DNA of 64,000 bases from Diplocloster modestus (GTDB taxonomy: Bacteria > Bacillota > Clostridia > Lachnospirales > Lachnospiraceae): the NCBI RefSeq assembly GCF_019042245.1, contig NZ_JAHQCX010000010.1, positions 124,001-188,000 of the forward strand, written 5' to 3'. A program made the translations under genes and the position numbers. This document shows, one piece after another, positions 24,189 to 32,502 of this stretch. How positions within the stretch are numbered: the stretch's first letter is position 1; each line of letters opens with the position of its first letter. The notes under the pieces were generated by a model, which was not told the origin of the DNA, did not search any database, and saw only the letters and a list, made by a program, of their open reading frames with translations.

Positions 24189-25790
24189 TCAGATCTTATG
24201 TCCCGGCCCGGCCATCATAGCCAGGAACTCCGCAACCGATCCTTTTTTTCTTTTGCAGACTTTACCATCCAGGTAAAGCTGCCGAATCTGCACATTTCCT
24301 ATTGTATGACGGTCCAGCTCCAGAAGATTCTGGTCTGATACCAGAAAATTAGCCCTTTTCCCAACCTCCAGCGTCCCCAGATCCCTCTCTTCCCCCAGCA
24401 TGACCGCCGGGTTCTTCGTATAGGTGCAAAGCGCCTGGTACATCGTTAAGGATTCCTCCGGCAGATAAAAATCGATCATGCCCAGCATCTGATCAAACGG
24501 ATTGATCTCCTGTACCGGCGAATCACTGGAACCGCATACGCATACCCCGTGCTCCACAAGCGTGCGAAGCGGTACCTGCTGCTGTACCAATGCTTCCGGC
24601 AGGTATTGTTCATAACTCTTTAGATAGTGCCGGTCAATCCAGGAAAATCCGGGCTGTACGGTCACCGCCAGATTATTACTGCCGCAGATTCTCCGTACAG
24701 CTTCAGATGTGGGGAATTCAAAATGATCAATGCGGTGCATCCGCCGCGGCTGAAAACCGGCATATCCATCCAATATCCGGTCGATGGCCGCTTCCCCGAT
24801 GGCATGGCTGCTGATCTGGTATCCGGCCTCATCCGCTTTTCGCAGCATTTCATTGACCTGTTCCTGTGTGTAATAACACTCTCCCTGCGCTCCCGTATCC
24901 CGGTATGGAGAATAAAATGCTGCACTGTGGGAACCCACGGACCCATCCATTTCCCACACACCGCAGCCGCCGATCCGGGGCGTGCTCTGGTATCTGCGGT
25001 AACGCTCCGCCTGAGTGAGATCCATAAACTGGGGATACAGCCTCACGCCAATATCCATATGGGAGGCGATCTTCGCCAGCATCCTGGTCAGTTTATCCTC
25101 TGGCACATCCCCGCTGCCGTCCAGCGCGCATACGGCACCGATTCCATACTGGATACAGAGGTTGGTAAAGTTCGCCACCCCTCTGGCCAGTACCTTCGGC
25201 GTCACCGCTTTACCGATCGTCTCCATCACTTTTCCCTGTATAAATTCATGATCCTTTCCGGCCAGGATCCCGTCGTGCCCTTCCTGATATATCTCCAGCT
25301 CTTTCATGAGGGCGGTGGACATACTGCTGCTGTGGCCGTCGATATTATAGAGTACAATCTTCCTGCCGTCCGTCCACTGATCCAGCTCCTGCCGGCTGGG
25401 CATCCTTCCCTCCCGTATCCCGGAGACAATATACTGATTCGCCACGATGATCTCTTTATTCCTATGGGCTTTGCACACTTCCTCTATCTTTTGGCGGACG
25501 CCGGCCAGCGTATCCGGCACGACTCTGCCGTCCCGGATCTCACAGATCACACAGCTGTTCGCCTGAAGCACCATCGTATACAGCAGGTGCAGATGGCTGT
25601 CGATCAGCGACGGGAACACGTGCCTTCCCTCCAGAGAGCACTCATGAAAATATCCTCCAGGACGGGTGTCTCCCAGATAGCTGATCCTGCCGTCTGTCAC
25701 TCCCATATAGCCGTAGCATTCAGTCTCCGAATCCATCGTGTGAAAATAGCCGTCTTTAAACAGACAATGCTGCATCATAATCGTATTCAT
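24189..25790 (-). CDS. Amidohydrolase family protein (YtcJ-like)
   Basis: A metal-dependent hydrolase of the Amidohydrolase_3 group. The 533-residue protein has the metal motif HLH in FPSLIDSHLHL, later histidines in YQISSHAIGEAAIDRI and MHRIDHFEF, and the catalytic Asp in CVCGSSDSPVQEINPF. The C terminus (LEVGKRANFLVSDQNLLELD) completes the beta-sandwich. The start at 25790 overlaps the permease stop in an ATGA arrangement, showing translational coupling. The frame stays open upstream to 26222 inside the permease gene, but that is antiparallel-frame coding and not real. Substrate unknown; coupling to an amino-acid-type permease suggests an imported amide or N-acyl compound. Confidence 0.9.
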   Translation of the reverse strand: MNTIMMQHCLFKDGYFHTMDSETECYGYMGVTDGRISYLGDTRPGGYFHECSLEGRHVFPSLIDSHLHLLYTMVLQANSCVICEIRDGRVVPDTLAGVRQKIEEVCKAHRNKEIIVANQYIVSGIREGRMPSRQELDQWTDGRKIVLYNIDGHSSSMSTALMKELEIYQEGHDGILAGKDHEFIQGKVMETIGKAVTPKVLARGVANFTNLCIQYGIGAVCALDGSGDVPEDKLTRMLAKIASHMDIGVRLYPQFMDLTQAERYRRYQSTPRIGGCGVWEMDGSVGSHSAAFYSPYRDTGAQGECYYTQEQVNEMLRKADEAGYQISSHAIGEAAIDRILDGYAGFQPRRMHRIDHFEFPTSEAVRRICGSNNLAVTVQPGFSWIDRHYLKSYEQYLPEALVQQQVPLRTLVEHGVCVCGSSDSPVQEINPFDQMLGMIDFYLPEESLTMYQALCTYTKNPAVMLGEERDLGTLEVGKRANFLVSDQNLLELDRHTIGNVQIRQLYLDGKVCKRKKGSVAEFLAMMAGPGHKI

Positions 25791-26923
25791 ACACTCACCA
25801 CATTTCCTACCGCCATGAAAATATAGGCGATCATAATCAAAATCTGCATCCCTGTCGTGCCGAACCTCCCCAGCATGGACTCCCCTTCTTCCCGGGAAGC
25901 CTTCCGGTAGGCCGGAACTACCAGGATCGCCACCAGAATGGCGATCAGGCCTCCGGCCAGCCGCATGAATTCCATAAAACCGGCGATGGGCAGGAAGGTC
26001 AGCAGCAGAGAGGGAACCGTCGCCGCCACCCAGCAGGCTTTCCGTCCCCACTTCATCTGTTCCTGCACGATATCCCCCAATGCCAGGGAGATCGACCAGT
26101 AGGTGGTCAGCATGGCCAGAACCATGAAAATCGACCCAACCACCTGGGCCCAGGCACCGATGCCCTTGCTCCAGCCTATCATGGCCATCTCCGTCACTTC
26201 CCCCGAGGAAACCAGGGAACACAGGGTGATTACGATGATCAGCACCAGATTGTTCATCAAGCCCAGAAATACGGCTTTTCTGATTTTCTTCGTATCTCTG
26301 TTCAGTCCGGTCACCGCCTGGGGTATAGAAAAGAACGCGGAAAAAGCAAACATGGCCATGCCGAAATATGCCATTCCCTGATTCCAGGTACCGGGTGCCA
26401 TCGGTAATCCTCTCTGCGGCCGCATCAGGGACGCTGCCGCCAGGATACCGATCATCACGAAGATCACCAACACTGCGGCCTTTTCACTGACGCCTACCGC
26501 CTTTAATCCGAACAACACCACCAAGGCCGCCACCGCGTAGAAACACAGGCGGGCTGCCAGCATCGGAATTCCCAGCGCCGCATTGATAATTTCAGCGGCT
26601 CCGGATATGTAAACGGCCAGATTTGTGAATAGCACCAGGGCCATAATCACAAAGAAGGCGATGGTCAGCACTTTCTGGAACCGCCCCTGAAACAGATAGC
26701 GGGAGAATACCTGGATTAACTGGGGATTATCCCCGCTTTTCACCGCCATCTCCGCGATCATCATATGCAGGATATAGCTGGCAGCAAATGCGGCGGCCAG
26801 AATCAGCAGGCTTATGGGGATTCCGTTTTTTTCTGCCAGATAGGGCATCGCCATGACTCCGCCGCCGATTCCGTAGCCGGTGATGATACAGGCGCTTTCC
26901 CAGGTAGTTAGTTGTTTTTTCAT
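25787..26923 (-). CDS. Amino acid permease, aromatic/HAAAP-like
   Basis: An 11-helix secondary transporter of the AA-permease (APC superfamily) fold. The 378-residue protein opens with TTWESACIITGYGIGGGVMA and PYLAEKNGIP, the unwound-helix-1 motif of the Trp/Tyr and SLC38-type permeases, and has FGMAMFAFSAFFSIPQAVTG in helix 6. The start at 26923 follows GGAGGAAAATAAAAA. It overlaps the amidohydrolase start by 4 bases and lies 54 bases after the Imm-5-like gene. The substrate is probably an amino acid or derivative. Confidence 0.82.
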   Translation of the reverse strand: MKKQLTTWESACIITGYGIGGGVMAMPYLAEKNGIPISLLILAAAFAASYILHMMIAEMAVKSGDNPQLIQVFSRYLFQGRFQKVLTIAFFVIMALVLFTNLAVYISGAAEIINAALGIPMLAARLCFYAVAALVVLFGLKAVGVSEKAAVLVIFVMIGILAAASLMRPQRGLPMAPGTWNQGMAYFGMAMFAFSAFFSIPQAVTGLNRDTKKIRKAVFLGLMNNLVLIIVITLCSLVSSGEVTEMAMIGWSKGIGAWAQVVGSIFMVLAMLTTYWSISLALGDIVQEQMKWGRKACWVAATVPSLLLTFLPIAGFMEFMRLAGGLIAILVAILVVPAYRKASREEGESMLGRFGTTGMQILIMIAYIFMAVGNVVSV

Positions 26924-26977
26924 TTTTTATTTTCCTCCAGTGGGGCATTTTCTGTGCTAAAATACCGGTATAATGCA

Positions 26978-27505
26978 TCAGCAATACCAGTTGATTTTTG
27001 CAGGGTGTTCTTCATTTTCTACCGCAACTGCCTGTAAGGCCGCCAGCATTCTACCGCATTCCTCGGATGCGATCTGTTCATAGACTTCCGGCTTTTCCGA
27101 CAGTCCGGCTCTGTCGTAAGCAACCGCGGCAGATCCGTAAAACGCCAGCCCCAGTGAATGGGTCGGGGTGTAGATGGCAGCCGCTGCTTGTCCTACGGCT
27201 CTGGCCGCCGCCTGGGCCGCAGGATTTTCCTCAGCCGCTTTGGCTGCATTATTTACCTCTGCCACCGCTTTTTTCAGGTCCGTTAGTTTTATCTTGCCAT
27301 TTTGGTATTCCCGGAACGCCTCCAGCGCCTGCTCAGGGCACCGGTCTTCCGGATATGCCTTTCGATAGATCGCTGCTATGTGTTCCGTCACATAATCCAC
27401 GCACCAGTTGGCGATAGTGGACTTGCTCTGTGTCTCGATCAGACGCATAAGTGATATAATATAAGGGGAATCCGCGCTTCCCAGCATTTTTCTTAGTTTT
27501 GCCAT
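26978..27505 (-). CDS. Imm-5-like putative immunity protein
   Basis: A 175-residue helical cytoplasmic protein. IANWCVDYVTEHIAAIYRKA followed by YPEDRCPEQALEA, an Ala-rich middle (AARAVGQAAAAIYTPTHSLG) and LAFYGSAAVAYDRAG match the Imm-5-like family, which is annotated as putative immunity protein in many genomes although many members have no toxin partner. None is visible here; the gene leads an operon with a permease and amidohydrolase, so an immunity role is doubtful and a metabolic or regulatory role is equally possible. Family recognition is from sequence pattern only. Confidence 0.65.
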   Translation of the reverse strand: MAKLRKMLGSADSPYIISLMRLIETQSKSTIANWCVDYVTEHIAAIYRKAYPEDRCPEQALEAFREYQNGKIKLTDLKKAVAEVNNAAKAAEENPAAQAAARAVGQAAAAIYTPTHSLGLAFYGSAAVAYDRAGLSEKPEVYEQIASEECGRMLAALQAVAVENEEHPAKINWYC

Positions 27506-27653
27506 ATTTTCCCTTTCATGAAGCAGAGTATTGTCTGACTCCTGTTTATCCCTGCTGCGTTCCGCATATCCTGTCTGCGAAATATTTTACAGGGTCTTTT
27601 CTATTATAACGGTTCTCACCCGGACAGTAAAGCCGCAATCTTATGGGGTTTGG

Positions 27654-27822
27654 GAGGGGACTGGCACATTCCGTCAGAAAAATAGGCTTGCCAGGTTACA
27701 AAGGGCGGAAGGGGCCTGTCCCCGGATGTCGGCCCTGTTCGAGTCAACTTCCGGGGACAGGCCCCTTCCGCCCTTAATTACCAGGCAAGCCTATTTTTCT
27801 GACGGAATGTGCCAGTCCCCTC
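27654..27822. repeat. Long inverted-repeat hairpin element B
   Basis: 169 bp: arms of 73 nt (27654-27726 and 27750-27822) with few mismatches and a 23-nt loop. The ends (GAGGGGACTGGCAC / GTGCCAGTCCCCTC) and centre (GGGGCCTGTCCCCGGATGTC) match element A at 14031-14273, yet the arm interiors (CCGTCAGAAAAATAGGCTTG against CGGCAGTAAAGCC in A) are different and still self-complementary. The right arm overlaps the end of a truncated MFS gene. No internal protein is plausible. Confidence 0.92.
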
Positions 27823-28041
27823 TCTTTTCTTACCCCACCGGTCTGACCGTTTCCCGAAGATCAGCGGCATAAGCATAATCGCTCCGTACTGTGCGCCGAT
27901 CATAAGCCCCATAGAGGCCGGTGATATTTGGAATTCTTTTGCCATCTGCAGGACAGACAGCTGAAATCCGCCTGTCTCTACTCCCAGACCAAACAATAAA
28001 ATACAAACTACCGGAAATAACAATTTTTCATTCTTTTTCAT
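27778..28041 (-). pseudogene. MFS transporter N-terminal fragment truncated at hairpin element B
   Basis: The first ~72 residues (28041 down to about 27826) are a normal MFS start: a first helix from LLFPVVCILLFGLGVETGGF, then SPASMGLMIGAQYGAIMLMP and the loop motif FGKRSDRWGKK. The frame then enters element B, where the last 16 codons (REGTGTFRQKNRLAW) are repeat sequence, and stops. The other ~330 residues expected of an MFS protein are absent downstream. The start is 6 bases after the M24 stop with AGGG upstream, so it was the last gene of the importer operon before truncation. Confidence 0.85.
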
Positions 28042-28047
28042 CTTACC

Positions 28048-29226
28048 CTATAGAATCTCTATCACTTCCCTGCGGTAATCAGAGAAGGATTCGGTACCGT
28101 CCTTAGTGACCAGGAATCCATCCTCGATCCGCATGCCGATTTGTCTTTCATCATCTCCCAGATACACACAGGTACAAAAAGTCATTCCCTCTTCCAGCAG
28201 ATAATCCGAATTGGATTCAATCCATGGATATTCTCCTTCCATCAGTCCGGTACCATGGCAGGGACCATACAGGATATGTCCGTCGTAACCCAGCTCTTTT
28301 AACGTCTGATAGTGGGCTTTACTTACCTCTCCCGCATTCACACCGGCCCCGGCGGTCTCAAGGATCGCGCGCTGGGCGGCTAATCCCGCTTCGATCAGGC
28401 CTCTTTGTACTTCATTTGCCCTGCCGACCACCACCGGTCTTCCCATCGTGGAGGCGTAGCCCTCATAACGGGTTCCGATCTGAATATGAACCAAATCGCC
28501 TGGTTCTATCACCTTATTCCTGCACCTGCTGATCGCCTGGTTGGAGCCTTCACCGGTCAGTATCCAGAAAGGGTAGGCCTCGCCTTCCCCGCCTTCCTCG
28601 TATATTACGGACATGGCGATTCCCTTCACCTGATTCTCTGTCATTCCTGCATGGATCTGTTCCACTACTTTTTTCATGGCCAGCTGGGTAATCCGATAGG
28701 CTTCCCGCATACAGGCGATTTCTGCCGGTGACTTATGCGCCCGGATCTTTGATACCATCAGGTCGGCTTTCACAAGCTGTGGATTTCCCACCTCCGGGAG
28801 CGCATCCGTCAAAGCCTGGTAGATCACCTGTGTAATCAGACAGGAACCTGCGATACCCATCTTATGTACCTGCCTGGATCCAGCCGCTTCCCGAATCACC
28901 GATACGAAATCGTCCAGTCTGGCCCCGGGATATTCCGGTTCGGAAGACTCCCGGAAACACAGAAGTTTCCGGATCTTCGGTATTCTGGACACATCCCCGG
29001 CGAATGTACCGCTCTCCGGTCCGATAATCAGCAGAGGTTCTCCCTCTGCTGCCATCAGCACACCTGCCGATTCAAAAGACGGCCAGTAATCTGAATAGTA
29101 CCTCACATACTGTGGTTCCGCTTCATTGCCATAGGCCAGAAGCAAATCCAATCCTTCCTGCTTCATCATTTCCTGCGTTTTACGGATTCTCTCCTGGAAT
29201 TCCTGATCTTCAATTCTGATTCTCAT
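28048..29226 (-). CDS. M24-family (creatinase/aminopeptidase P-fold) protein, divergent metal site
   Basis: A pita-bread-fold protein of 392 residues with an N-terminal creatinase_N domain (1-135) and a C-terminal M24 domain. Of the five ligands usual in metal-dependent M24 peptidases, both Asp positions appear replaced (HIQIG and YASTMGR where ID.G and SD.TR are usual), and the Glu of the TIEPG box is replaced (FCTCVYL). The His in CHGTGL and the final Glu in MRIEDG remain. It may therefore be metal-free, as creatinase is, and act on an amide or small imported solute. It ends the first importer operon, 126 bases after the binding-protein gene. Confidence 0.85.
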   Translation of the reverse strand: MRIRIEDQEFQERIRKTQEMMKQEGLDLLLAYGNEAEPQYVRYYSDYWPSFESAGVLMAAEGEPLLIIGPESGTFAGDVSRIPKIRKLLCFRESSEPEYPGARLDDFVSVIREAAGSRQVHKMGIAGSCLITQVIYQALTDALPEVGNPQLVKADLMVSKIRAHKSPAEIACMREAYRITQLAMKKVVEQIHAGMTENQVKGIAMSVIYEEGGEGEAYPFWILTGEGSNQAISRCRNKVIEPGDLVHIQIGTRYEGYASTMGRPVVVGRANEVQRGLIEAGLAAQRAILETAGAGVNAGEVSKAHYQTLKELGYDGHILYGPCHGTGLMEGEYPWIESNSDYLLEEGMTFCTCVYLGDDERQIGMRIEDGFLVTKDGTESFSDYRREVIEIL

Positions 29227-29298
29227 AGTTCAGCTCCTTTATTTTTTCATTATTTCAATGCATTCTCAATTTATCTCTGAATAGCCCCGCCTTTTACT

Positions 29299-29335
29299 AA
29301 GGCCGCCGTACCTGGATCGGACGGCGGCCTTTTCT
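29299..29335. terminator. GC-rich hairpin between binding-protein and M24 genes
   Basis: AAGGCCGCCGT pairs with ACGGCGGCCTT around an 11-nt loop; the better U run lies on the plus strand. For the minus-strand operon it probably stabilises the upstream mRNA and lowers M24 expression. Confidence 0.6.
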
Positions 29336-29352
29336 TTCCTTATATAATGTTC

Positions 29353-30414
29353 TTAGAAATCAAATTCATCCACATTTTCCGTCGTGATGTCCAGTAACTC
29401 CGTCATAATAATCTGGTCGTCTTTTACCTCTACCGCTCCGACCTCCGGCACATCCTGTCCATCCTCGATCTTTCCGCCGTCCAGCAGTGTCTTCGCCGTG
29501 TATACTGCCAGATATCCCAGCTTACCAGGATGCCAGATATTGGCCTCCTGCATGGAGCCGTCCTCCAGGTACGATTTAGCTGCAGATGCTTCCACCACAC
29601 CGGTTACGATAACATCGCCGTTCTTTCCTGCTTCTCCCACTGCCTGCGCAGCTGCCGGAGGAGCGGGTGTAGTTACTCCAAGCACTCCCTTTAATTCCGG
29701 GTACGCGGTCATCAGATTCTGGGTAATCGAGTAGGCCTTGGACTGGTCATCATCACAGGGTTCATAGGCTACCCGGGTCATATCCGGATAATTGGCTTCC
29801 TGATACTCCGTGGCATACTTCGCCCATGCGGAACAATTCTGCGCGGTCAATACGCTGGTGATGATCGCATAATCTCCTTTGCCGCCCATATAGTGGGCGA
29901 ACCGTTCCATCAGATGTTCTCCCAGCACCTGCTCCGAACAGCAGTTGACATAGACTTCCCGCAGCTCGGTTTTATTGACATCTGAATCCCAGGTAACCAC
30001 CAGGATCCCGGCTTCCTTCGCCTGTTCCAGCACCGGTTCGATGGCGCTGGCATCCAGCGGGGAGATCGCGATACAGTCAACGCCCTTGGTGATCATATCC
30101 TGAACAATATTCGCCTGGCTGGCCGCATCACCGGTCGTCGGCCCGGTATAGATCACCTCACAGCCCAGATCCTCCGCCGCTTTCTGTCCCCAGGTCCCGG
30201 ATGTCTCAAAGTAGGGTATCCCCACCTGCTGGGGAATCAGCGCTATGGTATATCCGTTGGAATCTTTCGTCGCCCCGGAATCATTCCCCTGTTTTTCGCT
30301 CACCTGTGCTTCCGTACCTGACACTGCCTCACCGGATGAAACTCCTTTTCCGCATCCGCTTAACAGTCCCGCGCACATCCCCATAACCAGTAACAATGCA
30401 ATCCCTTTTTTCAT
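29353..30414 (-). CDS. Sugar ABC importer substrate-binding lipoprotein, LsrB/RhaS-like
   Basis: A 353-residue extracytoplasmic receptor. Lipobox LLSGC puts the acylated Cys near residue 21, followed by a Ser/Gly/Asn linker. The mature part is a Peripla_BP_4 fold. Segments such as YTGPTTGDAASQANIVQDMI, VVTWDSDVN and PAPPAAAQA resemble LsrB/RhaS (autoinducer-2 or rhamnose binding) more than RbsB. At the position corresponding to the AI-2-contacting Asp-Gln pair of LsrB I read AQ, so AI-2 binding is uncertain. The start at 30414 follows GAAGGAGG; an ATG six codons upstream overlaps that site. Confidence 0.88.
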   Translation of the reverse strand: MKKGIALLLVMGMCAGLLSGCGKGVSSGEAVSGTEAQVSEKQGNDSGATKDSNGYTIALIPQQVGIPYFETSGTWGQKAAEDLGCEVIYTGPTTGDAASQANIVQDMITKGVDCIAISPLDASAIEPVLEQAKEAGILVVTWDSDVNKTELREVYVNCCSEQVLGEHLMERFAHYMGGKGDYAIITSVLTAQNCSAWAKYATEYQEANYPDMTRVAYEPCDDDQSKAYSITQNLMTAYPELKGVLGVTTPAPPAAAQAVGEAGKNGDVIVTGVVEASAAKSYLEDGSMQEANIWHPGKLGYLAVYTAKTLLDGGKIEDGQDVPEVGAVEVKDDQIIMTELLDITTENVDEFDF

Positions 30415-30539
30415 AGCAAATACCTCCTTCATAATTTATATGTAGTTTGTTTCTACCCTTAGTTTAACTGTTTTGCAGTTATCGTTTTCCAATCATCGCC
30501 CTTTCATGAAATCAAAATTTATCGGAAAGCGTCCCTGTA

Positions 30540-31526
30540 CTATTCACTTGCCGCTTTTTTCCCTGCCATTTTCTTCAGACGCAGCTGGCTGTTCTCCGTG
30601 ATCTTATTGAATACCACCACCAGAACCAGGATGCTTCCGGTGGCCAGCTGCTGCCAGAAAGATGAGATCCCCGCCAAATTCATGATATTGCTGATCATGG
30701 CGAAGATCAGCACACCGACCACGGTCCCTCCGACCCCGCCGATCCCTCCGTCTATGCTGGTCCCGCCCAAAACCACCGCGGAAATACAGGGCATCAGGAA
30801 AGAATAACCCATATCCGCTCTGGCCGTAGCCACCCGTGACACCTGAATATTGCCCGCGATACAGCACAGTACCGAACAGGTGATATAAGCCAGAAACAAC
30901 ACTTTTACCGTGCGGATTCCGGAATAGGCGCTGGCTTTGATATTATTTCCAATCGCAAACAAATGCTTGCCGAATACTTTTTTCTTCAATATAACCGCCA
31001 GCACAATGGTCAGCAGGATCAGGATAACCGCCTGTAACGGCAGACCCGCCAGTTTATCCTGTCCCAGGAAATAAAACTCTCTCGGTATATTGGAAATAGA
31101 ATTCCCCTTGCTCAGCACCAGCGCAGCTCCGTAAAAGAACATCTGGGTTCCCAATGTGGCGATCATGGGCGGTATCCCGATCAACGCCACCAGGGACGCG
31201 TTCAGACAACCGCAGGCCACGGCAGCAGCCAGACTGATCAGTAAAGCCAGGGGAATCGGCATGCCCGAGGTAAGGCACAGGCCGGATACCACCGCGCACA
31301 GTCCCATGGTGGTGCCAGACGCCAGATCATTGCCGCCGGTGATGATCACGATGGTCAGTCCCAGCGCCATGATTCCCATTTCCGACATCTGCTGGAAGAT
31401 TGACAGGATATTTTTCATGGTCAGGAAATTTTCATTGACCACGGTACCGATGATGACAATTCCCAAAAACGCCGCCATCAGCACGATCCCGTTCAGCGAA
31501 AGCCTGATTTTTTTTATCTTTTCCAT
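30540..31526 (-). CDS. Sugar ABC transporter permease (RbsC/LsrC type)
   Basis: A 328-residue inner-membrane permease of the BPD_transp_2 family, about 8-10 helices. LGLTIVIITGGNDLASGTTM is the RbsC-type motif in the first half, and SAVVLGGTSIDGGIGGVGGT the conserved cytoplasmic loop in the second. It pairs with the next permease, the ATPase and the binding protein. The start at 31526 follows GGGAGGAAG, 13 bases after the upstream permease stop. Confidence 0.92.
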   Translation of the reverse strand: MEKIKKIRLSLNGIVLMAAFLGIVIIGTVVNENFLTMKNILSIFQQMSEMGIMALGLTIVIITGGNDLASGTTMGLCAVVSGLCLTSGMPIPLALLISLAAAVACGCLNASLVALIGIPPMIATLGTQMFFYGAALVLSKGNSISNIPREFYFLGQDKLAGLPLQAVILILLTIVLAVILKKKVFGKHLFAIGNNIKASAYSGIRTVKVLFLAYITCSVLCCIAGNIQVSRVATARADMGYSFLMPCISAVVLGGTSIDGGIGGVGGTVVGVLIFAMISNIMNLAGISSFWQQLATGSILVLVVVFNKITENSQLRLKKMAGKKAASE

Positions 31527-31539
31527 TTGAACTTCCTCC

Positions 31540-32502
31540 CTAATCTATCTCTATCATCTGCTTCCTGGAATCCGCTTTTTTCTTACGCAGCACGTCGATG
31601 GTTACCGTCACGATAATGATCAGGCCGTACACCAGCTTCTGCCAGTAAGTGGGTACATGGGCGACTACCAGACCATTTTCAATTACGCCCATCATCAGCA
31701 CGCCGATCACTGTCCCGCCGATGGTCCCATAACCACCCAGGATGTTGGTTCCCCCGATGACAGCGGCCGCTATGACATTCATCTCCCATCCGTTGGACCC
31801 GGAGGGCTGGCAGTTGCCCAGGATGCTGTCCAGCACCAGACCTGCCACTCCGCACATCACACCGGTGTATGTATAGGTCAGGAATACCGTTTTCTTTAAA
31901 TTTACACCCGCATACCGGGCTGCTTCCCGGTTGCCGCCCATCGCGTAGATCGAACGGCCGAAATACGTATGTTTGAGTATGTAACCGGAGATCAGAAAGA
32001 TCAGCAGCGCGTATACGACCGGAAGCGGAATTCCGAACACTGTACTGGAAAATCCGGTAAACCACTTGGGAAGGTTCATTAACCATCTGCCATTGGTAAA
32101 AACAAGGATAATCCCCCGGTAGATGCTGTTGGTACCAAGTGTGATAATGATCGGGTGGATGTCGAATTTGGAAATCAGCGCTCCATTGACCGCTCCGGTA
32201 AGCAGACCGATCAGCAGGGCCGCCAGAACGATAGTTACCGGGTTCCCCAGCGGTGTCTCTGCCAGCAGCGCAAGCCATGTGGCGGAGAACATCATCTGGC
32301 TAGCCACGGAGACATCGATACCGGCCGTGATCAGCACGAAGGTCATACCGGCCGCCATGATTCCCATGGCCGTGTTGCTGACCAGCACGTTTTTGATATT
32401 GGTATAGGATAAAAAGGTAGGCGAATAGATCGTCAGTCCGATGCACAGGGCCACCAGGATCAGGAATACACTGGTCTCCCTTCTCTCCAACAGCTTTTTC
32501 AT
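31540..32502 (-). CDS. Sugar ABC transporter permease (RbsC/LsrD type)
   Basis: A 320-residue membrane permease of the same family as its neighbour but clearly a separate paralogue, so the importer has a heterodimeric membrane domain as in Lsr and Rha systems. Motifs: AGMTFVLITAGIDVSVASQM in the first half and AAAVIGGTNILGGYGTIGGT in the second. The start at 32502 overlaps the ATPase stop by 4 bases (ATGA), giving coupled translation. Confidence 0.92.
   Translation of the reverse strand: MKKLLERRETSVFLILVALCIGLTIYSPTFLSYTNIKNVLVSNTAMGIMAAGMTFVLITAGIDVSVASQMMFSATWLALLAETPLGNPVTIVLAALLIGLLTGAVNGALISKFDIHPIIITLGTNSIYRGIILVFTNGRWLMNLPKWFTGFSSTVFGIPLPVVYALLIFLISGYILKHTYFGRSIYAMGGNREAARYAGVNLKKTVFLTYTYTGVMCGVAGLVLDSILGNCQPSGSNGWEMNVIAAAVIGGTNILGGYGTIGGTVIGVLMMGVIENGLVVAHVPTYWQKLVYGLIIIVTVTIDVLRKKKADSRKQMIEID

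Noticed and set aside
25791..26222. 144-codon N-terminal extension of the amidohydrolase
   Set aside because: It lies entirely inside the permease gene in another frame, is Gly/Arg/Asp-rich filler, and the family start fits 25790 with ATGA coupling.
27531..27872. 113-codon plus-strand frame across hairpin element B
   Set aside because: It consists mainly of the palindrome read through; sequences repeat because of the inverted arms. Not a protein.
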